Source of the DNA: Haliea salexigens DSM 19537
Lineage (GTDB): Bacteria > Pseudomonadota > Gammaproteobacteria > Pseudomonadales > Halieaceae
Assembly (NCBI RefSeq): GCF_000423125.1
Contig: NZ_AUHJ01000003.1
Location: forward strand, 237,652-301,651
Length of the DNA: 64,000 nt
Direction: 5' to 3'
This document shows, piece by piece, positions 46,634 through 53,726 of this stretch (its first letter is position 1; each line of letters opens with the position of its first letter). The notes below the pieces were generated by a model. That model worked only from the letters and a program-made list of their open reading frames with translations. It was not told the origin of the DNA and did no database searches. The position numbers and the translations under genes are program-made.

Positions 46634-47494
46634 CTACAGCCAGCGCCACCCGTAACGGTGGAAGAAACGCAGGCCCGCTCGCAGAAAATAAGCAACATGC
46701 TGCAGGCCCTTGCGTGCCGTTTCCCCGCCGTAATGGCGCACGCACATCTCGGGCAGGTAGTGCAGCTCACCCAGGGCAGCCAGGCGCAAGGACAGATCAT
46801 AGTCTTCAAAATACAGGAAAAACGCCGGATCAAAACCGCCCATGCGGCGCAACACAGCCCCTCGCACCAGCATAAAGCAGCCGCTTGCCAGTGGCACGGC
46901 CGTAGGCCTGCCGGCAGCGTGTACGTCGTGCATGGCGTAGGCGGCAAGGCGCGCCGCGAAGCGGGCCTGTAACCACGGGGGCGCAAAGGCGCGCAACGCC
47001 AGCACCAGCACTGAGGGCATACGCTTGCTGAGATACGCCGGGCTGCCATCTGCCAGCTCCCCCCGGGGGCAAACGAGCACCACCTGCGGGTGCTCGCGCA
47101 GATACCTCAAGCCGACAGCCAGAGCCCGGGCGTCTGTGACAATATCCGGGTTCAGCACCAGATGGCAGTCAGAAGCACCTTGTTCCAGAGCCATATTGTG
47201 GCCGGCGCCGTAACCGAGATTGGCCGCCGCCTGCAGTACGCGGCACACCACCTCGGTGCGCTCCCAGGGCAGCTGACCGATGGTATCGCGCAGCGCCTGG
47301 TGGTACACCCTGCACACCGAATTATCCACAATGAGCACAGCAACCGTTGTGAGCGCGGCGGCTTCACGCGCCTTCTGCACCGCCACCAGCAGCGCAGCCA
47401 GGGTCTCTTCCAGGCGCGCCAGGTCGCTGTGGTAGACAACCACAGAAACGCACAGTGATGGGGCAGTAGCAGTCAACGTGGCCATGGCCGGCAT
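46634..47494 (-). CDS. Family 2 glycosyltransferase
   Basis: Inverting glycosyltransferase of GT-A fold, about 286 residues. It has the N-terminal strand CVSVVVYHSDLARLEETLAALL, IVDNS, NLGYGAGHNMAL, an acceptor-metal region VLNPDIV, GCFMLVRGAVLRRMGGFDPAFFLYFEDYDL with the ED catalytic motif, and a C-terminal RRYGW-like basic end. The layout resembles rhamnosyltransferase-type enzymes of cell-surface polysaccharide synthesis; the sugar is unknown. ATG 47494 is chosen over a TTG at 47518; another ATG at 47485 is possible. It diverges from the Nramp-like gene and is not inside a larger polysaccharide cluster. Confidence 0.88.
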   Translation of the reverse strand: MPAMATLTATAPSLCVSVVVYHSDLARLEETLAALLVAVQKAREAAALTTVAVLIVDNSVCRVYHQALRDTIGQLPWERTEVVCRVLQAAANLGYGAGHNMALEQGASDCHLVLNPDIVTDARALAVGLRYLREHPQVVLVCPRGELADGSPAYLSKRMPSVLVLALRAFAPPWLQARFAARLAAYAMHDVHAAGRPTAVPLASGCFMLVRGAVLRRMGGFDPAFFLYFEDYDLSLRLAALGELHYLPEMCVRHYGGETARKGLQHVAYFLRAGLRFFHRYGWRWL

Positions 47495-47571
47495 GGTAGC
47501 AGCCGCACGCACCGACAACCTAGCCCAAGGCTGCTAACATGGCCGTTGAGGCAACGCGGGAGCACCACTTG

Positions 47572-48795
47572 ATGACATCCAGTAAACAGCGCTTCCGCTT
47601 TGGCCCCGGGTTGCTGGTTACAGCAGCTTTCATCGGCCCCGGCACCATAACCACCGCGAGCTCTGCCGGCGCACACTATGGCTTCGCTCTGCTCTGGGCT
47701 TTGCTATTCTCCGTGTTCGCCACGTATATCCTGCAGGAAATGAGTGCCCGCCTGGGGCTCGCGACACGCGCTGGCCTGGCAGAAGCGATGCGTGCTCACT
47801 TCACCAGCCCACTACTGGGCAAACTCGCGGTTATCCTCGTAGTGGTCGCCATTGGCATTGGCAACGCGGCCTACGAGGCAGGCAACATTGCGGGTGCAGC
47901 GCTGGCGCTGAACACGGTATCCGGTCTCGGCACCGCTTTCTGGTCCGTGGTCATTGGGCTGGTCGCTGCCGGCCTGCTGGCAAGTGGCCGCTACGCGGTG
48001 CTGGAAGCCGTGCTGATCCTGCTCGTGCTGGTAATGAGCGTTGTGTTCATGCTGGCCGCTATCGTGGTGAGCCCCTGCGTGACCGACATTCTTTACGGTC
48101 TGCTGCGCCCGACGCTGCCCGAGGGGTCGGTCATGGTCGCCATCGCGCTGATTGGCACAACCGTAGTGCCCTACAACCTGTTCCTGCATGCCAATGCCGT
48201 GCGGGAAAAGTGGCCGGCGAACATCAGTCTGGAGCGGGCAGTTCACGAATCGCGCGTGGACAGTGGCCTGTCCATCGGTCTCGGTGGGCTGATCACCCTG
48301 GCGATCATGAGCACAGCGGCCACGGCCTTTTTTGGTACCGGCGTGACATTCGACGGCGGTTCACTGGCACGACAGCTGGAGCCCTTGCTGGGGCCGGCGG
48401 CAAACAGCATTTTTGCCGCCGGCCTGTTCGCAGGCGGCCTGACCAGCGCGATCACCGCCCCACTCGCCGCCTCCTATGCGGTTTGTGGCGCCATGGGCTG
48501 GCAATCCCGCATGAGCGCTCCGGGCTTCCGCCTGATATGGATTTCTGTACTGACCACAGGCACGCTGTTCGCGGCGCTGGGCACACGACCACTCGCCGCG
48601 ATTTTGCTGGCACAGGCAGCCAATGGCCTCTTGCTGCCTGTGGTCGCCGTCTTCCTGCTCTTGGTGATGAACAGTCGCTCGCTACTGGGGGCACAGGCCA
48701 ACGGGTGGCTTGCCAACCTGCTGGGAAGCCTGGTGGTAGCGGTCGCGGTGGGCCTGGGCGGCCTGAAGATCCTGGATGTTGCGGGCTGGCTGTAG
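47572..48795 (+). CDS. Nramp-like transporter with non-canonical metal site
   Basis: Inner-membrane transporter of 407 residues with about 11 hydrophobic segments, of Nramp type (LeuT fold). The first-helix motif reads GPGT (22-25, in AFIGPGTITTASSAG) instead of DPGN. The sixth-helix motif is V199-P-Y-N (VVPYNLFLHANAVREKW) instead of MPH. The Asp, Asn, Met and His normally used for Mn/Fe binding and proton coupling are therefore absent, while the surrounding NLFLHA is conserved. It may carry another substrate. GGGAG precedes ATG 47572; an ATG at 47539 is an alternative. A strong terminator follows. Confidence 0.85.
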   Translation: MTSSKQRFRFGPGLLVTAAFIGPGTITTASSAGAHYGFALLWALLFSVFATYILQEMSARLGLATRAGLAEAMRAHFTSPLLGKLAVILVVVAIGIGNAAYEAGNIAGAALALNTVSGLGTAFWSVVIGLVAAGLLASGRYAVLEAVLILLVLVMSVVFMLAAIVVSPCVTDILYGLLRPTLPEGSVMVAIALIGTTVVPYNLFLHANAVREKWPANISLERAVHESRVDSGLSIGLGGLITLAIMSTAATAFFGTGVTFDGGSLARQLEPLLGPAANSIFAAGLFAGGLTSAITAPLAASYAVCGAMGWQSRMSAPGFRLIWISVLTTGTLFAALGTRPLAAILLAQAANGLLLPVVAVFLLLVMNSRSLLGAQANGWLANLLGSLVVAVAVGLGGLKILDVAGWL

Positions 48796-48827
48796 GCCGC
48801 GACTCACCACCACCAACGACCGGACAT

Positions 48828-48876
48828 CGGGGCACAACACCCACTCGGTGTTGCGCAAACCGGTGAGCCCCGTTTT
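48828..48876 (+). terminator. Terminator of the Nramp-like gene
   Basis: Outer arms CGGGGC (48828-48833) and GCCCCG (48867-48872) enclose a hairpin CAACACC/GGTGTTG (48835-48841, 48847-48853) and are followed by TTTT. It starts 33 bases after the stop. Confidence 0.65.
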
Positions 48877-48917
48877 AGCGCCTGGGGACGACACGCGCAC
48901 CGCCCCCAAGCTTTCTT

Positions 48918-51095
48918 CTACGGATCAACAACCTCAAGGTTCAGGGTTTTGCTGACTACTTGCCCACCCTGGTCGCTGACTTCCACGACGATATCGTAGC
49001 TTCCCGTGACGGGACTTGCCCAGGAAAGCAAGGCGCCGCTTGTCCCGCTATTGCTCACGGAGAGCCCCACGGCGCCATCATTGAAGACCAGGGTCCAGTT
49101 TTTCTGCGAACCAGACTCGCCACCACTGGACTCCAACAGCGTCGAGTATGCACTTCCATCGGTCGCATCCGGCAACGTGGAGGTCTGAATCACAAGCTGC
49201 GGATCGGTAGCCGGGCCGGTGCCTGCCACGGTAAACCCGCACCGGAAGTCAAATTGCGCGTCTCCGCTACCTGTCTCAAAGGTCGCCGTGTACTCTATTG
49301 TCTGATCATTCTCTTCAGGCTGGGGCAAGGTAATGGAATAGCGCACCGCCACCGCCCCATTACTATCGGTAACACCCGCACTGGAGCCGCCATCGGAGGC
49401 CGGCGTGAAGATGAAATTGGGGCTGCCGCTTGGCCAGGTGAAATCGGAGGCAGAAAGCAGCGCGTTCGGAATGGGTTCTCCTGAATCTGTCAGATACACG
49501 AGCCCCAAGGTCCTGGACGAACAATTCAGGTTGCCAATGAGGTTGCCTGAACCCGAAGCAAGAATAGTGACCTCCACCTCGCTGGGCTCGCCGAGAGACT
49601 GAACGGAGAACAGAAGGGTAATTTCATCGCTTCCCGGGAGCTGGTCGCGGACGTTCACAACGGCCGAGGTGCAACCGCCAGCACCTGTAACCAGCGCACC
49701 TGACGATCCCTGCCCATTCACATCAACGCTGGCACCAAACGTATCCCCTACACTGAACTGGATAGATTGAGCGGGCAACGGCACTTGATTGCCGTCGCGA
49801 ACGCAGAGTGAGACCACACCATTGGTCACATTACTCGTCAACGTTCTGGTCGAGGCAGTCAGGGTCAACCCCTCTTCTTCCAGTGAGCCGAGATAAACCG
49901 GACCACCGGGATTGAACACACGGCTGACGGAGAAATCCTCCGTTTGTGCGACGAGAAGCGCAGTGCGCCCAACATTGCTGAAGGGGTAAGTCAGCAGTGT
50001 GCTGGCTGTGCCGTTGGCATCCGTGAATGCCAGCGACTGGATATTGCCTACGCGAGCGCGCCCGATCACATAAGGCACATTCGCACCCTGATCTTCGCCG
50101 ACGCGGAACGGCTCTTCATCTGTGCGGATCAAAAGAGAACCGGGCTCACCCTCTGGCAGCTCGGAGATTGTACGAATACCCGCATGGAAAAAGGAACGAC
50201 CATCCGGGTCTGCATCCAACGCCAGGCGATCACCCACCCGTGCGCCCAAGGCGGCAAACCTGGCACCTGCAGCCTCGAAGCTGAAGTTACCTTCCAATGG
50301 GTTACCGTTGCTACCCTTAATAACAAAACTGCCAGGGCCTGATTCCGGATAGCCATCAAGGGGCGCATCTATCAAGCGGAAAAGTATCGGGGTATTGGTC
50401 GCCACAGGATTACCGTTGGCATCGGTAGCGGTCACCGAAACCACACGACTGTATGTGCCATTCTGAAAATCAACGGTTTCATCGGGAGCAAGGCCGACCT
50501 CTACCCTGTTAGTGCGGATAGCCTCGATGAACGGCCCTGTGAACTCCAGTGCGGCCGCGGGACCCGCTGTATTAACCACAAGGATAGATGCTGCAACCTC
50601 TGCGCCACCCGCAGTGGAACCATCCGCTGAACGTTCTGCACGAACCCGTAGGCTGGCCTCACCATCCACGGTGCCGGCCACAAAGAAAATTCGCGCATCA
50701 CCATTGGCGCCGGTCTGCACACTCACGCTGGAGAGAGTTTCGTCCACGCCACCCGCAAGGTCTTCCTCGCTCAGCAAACCGCCAACGCGCGTTCCGGTAA
50801 ACGAAACCGACACCTCCGCTCCAACGACCGGCAGACCCGTGCCACTATCTGAAACTTCAATCGCAATCTGTGCAACATGCGGGCTGTCGGCTTCCGCAGG
50901 CCTCTGCGCCACATTAGCGGGGACAGACTCCTTCTCGATGGTCAAGCTCAGGGCAAGGTTATTGGGCGTATCAGGATCCGGCAAGAAACCGCCACCGTCT
51001 CCACCGCCGCCTCCGCCACCACAAGCAGTCAACGCAAACGCGATAACAAATAGCGCAGCCAATCGGCTATAATGAGTAATGCCGCTGATGATCAT
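48918..51095 (-). CDS. Large lipoprotein with Ig-like repeats
   Basis: Predicted surface or periplasmic lipoprotein of 725 residues. The lipobox is LTAC at about residue 25, followed at once by a poly-Gly tether interrupted by one Asp, then at least four beta-rich Ig-like segments. Repeated phrases include VSVTATDANGNPVATNTPILF, SLAFTDANGTASTLLTYPF and a C-terminal putative Ig domain ending DIVVEVSDQGGQVVSKTLN. These match Big/invasin-like and He_PIG-type domains that bridge the cell surface. A function in adhesion or matrix binding is inference. AGGGGA precedes ATG 51095. Next to a second lipoprotein, both outside core synteny. Confidence 0.85.
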   Translation of the reverse strand: MIISGITHYSRLAALFVIAFALTACGGGGGGGDGGGFLPDPDTPNNLALSLTIEKESVPANVAQRPAEADSPHVAQIAIEVSDSGTGLPVVGAEVSVSFTGTRVGGLLSEEDLAGGVDETLSSVSVQTGANGDARIFFVAGTVDGEASLRVRAERSADGSTAGGAEVAASILVVNTAGPAAALEFTGPFIEAIRTNRVEVGLAPDETVDFQNGTYSRVVSVTATDANGNPVATNTPILFRLIDAPLDGYPESGPGSFVIKGSNGNPLEGNFSFEAAGARFAALGARVGDRLALDADPDGRSFFHAGIRTISELPEGEPGSLLIRTDEEPFRVGEDQGANVPYVIGRARVGNIQSLAFTDANGTASTLLTYPFSNVGRTALLVAQTEDFSVSRVFNPGGPVYLGSLEEEGLTLTASTRTLTSNVTNGVVSLCVRDGNQVPLPAQSIQFSVGDTFGASVDVNGQGSSGALVTGAGGCTSAVVNVRDQLPGSDEITLLFSVQSLGEPSEVEVTILASGSGNLIGNLNCSSRTLGLVYLTDSGEPIPNALLSASDFTWPSGSPNFIFTPASDGGSSAGVTDSNGAVAVRYSITLPQPEENDQTIEYTATFETGSGDAQFDFRCGFTVAGTGPATDPQLVIQTSTLPDATDGSAYSTLLESSGGESGSQKNWTLVFNDGAVGLSVSNSGTSGALLSWASPVTGSYDIVVEVSDQGGQVVSKTLNLEVVDP
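50989..51022 (-). repeat. GGN triplet run encoding a poly-Gly tether
   Basis: On the minus strand a run of GGN codons encodes seven Gly, one Asp and three more Gly right after the lipobox Cys. Such a run could vary in length by slippage and may position the protein away from the membrane. Confidence 0.6.
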
Positions 51096-51150
51096 TGTCG
51101 TCCCCTGTTGCCCACTCGGAAGCAGATCTTGATTTTTTTGTCCCAGCGCG

Positions 51151-51178
51151 ATTATGCGGCGTTTACCCGCAGAATCAA
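51151..51178 (-). promoter_or_regulatory. Candidate promoter of the Ig-repeat lipoprotein
   Basis: Minus-strand TTGATT (51178-51173) and CATAAT (51156-51151) are separated by 16 bases; the -10 matches five of six positions. The region from 51130 to 51290 is visibly AT-rich. A leader of about 50 bases would precede the ATG at 51095. Confidence 0.5.
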
Positions 51179-51325
51179 CCTGCTCGGAACCTGACGCCGC
51201 AAGCTTAGCACGTGATATCAAAAAATCTCTATTAATTACAAGCCCATAGAAGCTTTTTGTGACTTATTAGGTTAGAAAAAGCCCGTACGTTGAGCACAAC
51301 CTGTATTTACTTCGTCGGCCAGGCA

Positions 51326-51351
51326 CACAACCCGGTCGCCAACGGGTTGTG
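51326..51351 (-). terminator. Nine-pair hairpin after the pectinacetylesterase-like gene
   Basis: CACAACCCG (51326-51334) and CGGGTTGTG (51343-51351) form a perfect nine-pair stem with an eight-base loop, 20 bases past the stop. No U tract follows on the minus strand, so Rho-independent termination is doubtful. Confidence 0.45.
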
Positions 51352-51371
51352 CCGGACCACTGCAGGTTGAC

Positions 51372-52517
51372 CTAGTCGCGTGTCGTTTCCCAGCCTTCTC
51401 CTTGCAGCATGGAGCTGACCCAGTCGGCCACTGAAACACCACCAGCGGTCTTGCCCAGATCGCCGATCAGGAAGGTATGCTCCGTACCTGTCGCCACAAA
51501 CGATTTAACTCGGTCAGGGAACGCCGCTTCAAGATCATCCAATTCGCCGATCAAAGCTGCCTCGAATGCCTCTCCACCCACCTGCACAAAGGTCAATGAG
51601 ATCACGGTATCCCGCGTGTAGCTCATCATGCCCAGACTGAAATTTTCATCCTCACTGAGCTGATACTTGTGATAGTCAGTGATGTGGCCATCATCACCAA
51701 TGCAGGTCTCACAGCTCTCGGGGAAAAACGCCGTGGCATTCCACTCGGTCAGCAACTGCTCGATGAAGGAAGGATCGTCAATACGTCCCAACCCCAAGCC
51801 AGAATCGTTGATCAACTCGATCGGCACGTCCGGGTACAACTGGCGCACCAGTGGTAGCGCATACGTTGTGCCAAAGCCGCCGGCGCTAACCCCGGTCAAT
51901 AAAATGCGCCGCGGCGCCGGGAATGTATTCACCGCTACGTCCAGTGAAGCAGACAGGTTGTGGAGGCCCCGATGGAAGCGGTCGGCGCTGCCATCGTCGT
52001 CCGTATCTACATCCTGATCACCCGCATGTAAAGAGCCATCACAGTAAGGCAGGTACACTGTGTTCCAGCCCGCAACCGGGTTGTCCGCCAGGGCGGGATC
52101 CAACACGCCCAGGGCCGGGATGCCCGGAGCTGCCTGCTCAGTAGCGAGGCACAAATCAGACCAACAGGCCCCGCCGCCCTGAAGGAAGATCACCAGGTCC
52201 TCCGAGCCGGTGTCACGGGTTGCCATGGTGTATTCACCCCCAGTGAGGCACAGAGGCCCATCTCCGGCACCGAAGCTGTGATTGACGACATCACCATCCG
52301 TCTCAGACAGCATGGGCGTATATTCACCCAGGTAGCGCGCAATGCCCTGATCCAAAAGCTCCTGAAACGGTACCGCCGCAGGCTCTGGCGGCGGTTCAAC
52401 AGGGGCCACAACGCTATCCACAGAATCGCTGCAGGCAGTCAGCACAGGCAACGCAGCGCACAGCGCAAGGGACAGCGGACGAAGGCTCGATCGGCGGAAA
52501 ACATCCTGTTTTGTCAT
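51372..52517 (-). CDS. Pectinacetylesterase/Notum-family lipoprotein
   Basis: Serine carbohydrate- or acyl-esterase of 381 residues. A lipobox LTACSDS near residue 29 marks it as a lipoprotein. The alpha/beta-hydrolase core has the oxyanion loop FLQGGGACW, Cys-rich DLCLATEQA, the nucleophile in GVSAGGFG and a His in GTEHTFL, which match the pectinacetylesterase/Notum family. A DTDDDGSADRFHRG segment resembles a calcium loop. Substrate could be an acetylated polysaccharide; family knowledge does not fix it. GGAG lies about eight bases before ATG 52517. Confidence 0.88.
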   Translation of the reverse strand: MTKQDVFRRSSLRPLSLALCAALPVLTACSDSVDSVVAPVEPPPEPAAVPFQELLDQGIARYLGEYTPMLSETDGDVVNHSFGAGDGPLCLTGGEYTMATRDTGSEDLVIFLQGGGACWSDLCLATEQAAPGIPALGVLDPALADNPVAGWNTVYLPYCDGSLHAGDQDVDTDDDGSADRFHRGLHNLSASLDVAVNTFPAPRRILLTGVSAGGFGTTYALPLVRQLYPDVPIELINDSGLGLGRIDDPSFIEQLLTEWNATAFFPESCETCIGDDGHITDYHKYQLSEDENFSLGMMSYTRDTVISLTFVQVGGEAFEAALIGELDDLEAAFPDRVKSFVATGTEHTFLIGDLGKTAGGVSVADWVSSMLQGEGWETTRD

Positions 52518-52774
52518 TATTAATCTCCGGGGCTATGCGCGCCGACCTGAATGTCAGTCGCTTGCCCGCTAAGATGCCCAGTCCCGCTCCATGTTTCAAG
52601 CATATGACACGATGGCGTTCAACTTACCTACGCCTACATACTGTTTTATAGATCATATGGTTCGAATTAATCATGTTTTCAGAACCGGCGTTCCGGGTTA
52701 AAGTGACAGTTCGTAGCAGAGCGCCGATACGGGCACTGTGCGATCACACATTGAGTCATAGACGAGGAGTTACC

Positions 52775-53347
52775 ATGATCTCTGCAGGACAGGTTCCACA
52801 AACTGTTTTCAAGACGCGTGTTCGCGATGAATCCGTCGGCGGCGAGAACCCTTACCGCTGGCAGGACACCAGCACAGACGATATCTTTGCTGGCAAGAAA
52901 GTCGTCGTTTTCTCTCTGCCAGGCGCCTTCACCCCCACTTGCTCTTCCAACCACCTGCCGCGCTACGAAGCGCTGTTCGAGGAATTCAAGAGCCAGGGTG
53001 TAGACGAGATTTATTGCATCTCGGTCAACGACGCCTTTGTCATGTTTCAGTGGGGCAAGCAGATTGGCGCCAAGAACGTGAAAATGCTGCCCGACGGCAA
53101 CGGTGAGTTCACCCGTAAAATGGGTATGCTGGTCGACAAGTCCAACCTGGGCTTCGGCATGCGTTCCTGGCGGTACTCCATGCTGGTCAACGACGGCAAG
53201 ATCGAAAAGCTGTTTGCCGAACCCGACTTTGGCGATGTCTGCCCGACTGACCCCTTCGAAGTCTCTGATGCAGACACCATGCTGGCCTACCTGAAAGGGA
53301 CCGAGTCAGAAGGCGTTGCTGCACCCAGCAAGTCTTTCGTCGGCTGA
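52775..53347 (+). CDS. Peroxiredoxin, Prx5 type
   Basis: Thiol peroxidase of 190 residues, reducing peroxides. The peroxidatic Cys is C56 in [14 protein letters not shown], with the conserved Thr/Pro; C81 and C156 are further cysteines and C156 could be the resolving one. The fold signature includes [14 protein letters not shown] and the [15 protein letters not shown] stretch. Family knowledge: the close Haemophilus homologue is fused to glutaredoxin; no such domain follows here. GAGGAG precedes ATG 52775. The gene stands alone and ends at a strong hairpin. Confidence 0.93.
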   Translation: MISAGQVPQTVFKTRVRDESVGGENPYRWQDTSTDDIFAGKKVVVFSLPGAFTPTCSSNHLPRYEALFEEFKSQGVDEIYCISVNDAFVMFQWGKQIGAKNVKMLPDGNGEFTRKMGMLVDKSNLGFGMRSWRYSMLVNDGKIEKLFAEPDFGDVCPTDPFEVSDADTMLAYLKGTESEGVAAPSKSFVG

Positions 53348-53356
53348 TAAGACCCG

Positions 53357-53384
53357 GCGCTCCGCAGCTCATGCGGAGCGCTTC
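53357..53384 (+). terminator. Terminator of the peroxiredoxin gene
   Basis: GCGCTCCGCA (53357-53366) and TGCGGAGCGC (53372-53381) make a perfect ten-pair stem with a five-base loop ten bases after the stop, followed by a short TT. Confidence 0.7.
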
Positions 53385-53667
53385 CCTCCTCAGCGGCTGA
53401 ACCGCCGCTGTATGTGTTTTCGCCTCTCCCGCAATTGCGCTCCACGCCGTTCTGCCGTCAACGCATGGCAGCCTGAAATCTCATCCGGCAAGTCTTCCGC
53501 CGCGCCAGATTTCTATCGGAATCCGTCCCACGTCGCTTCATCTGTCCCCCTCGCCAAAAATACCGCCGGGTTATACAGAAGCCTAACCGGCGTCAAACAT
53601 GATGATGCCGGCTCAAAGCCTGCATGAACAGGCAACAGCTACGTGTATTCACCACGAATGTGCCAGC
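53385..53667. other. Intergenic stretch without a supported gene
   Basis: Between the peroxiredoxin terminator and the TonB-receptor terminator no reading frame has a start signal or recognisable protein. An imperfect inverted repeat GCCGGGTTA/TAACCGGC lies at 53564-53591. Nothing else is evident. Confidence 0.6.
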
Positions 53668-53699
53668 AAAAAAAAGGGGCGCCCTCGCAAGGACGCCCC
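53668..53699 (-). terminator. Rho-independent terminator of the TonB-dependent receptor gene
   Basis: On the minus strand GGGGCG...CGCCCC arms (53699-53694 and 53681-53676), with an inner AGG/CCT stem, are followed by eight U residues (53675-53668). It lies 28 bases after the receptor stop. Confidence 0.85.
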
Positions 53700-53726
53700 C
53701 AAAACCGGTACAGCCTGGCTGGTTAA

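Noticed and set aside
53316..53627. Possible small gene after the peroxiredoxin gene
   Set aside because: Starts inside the peroxiredoxin frame, crosses its terminator, has no ribosome binding site, and its translation is Arg/Ser-rich noise.
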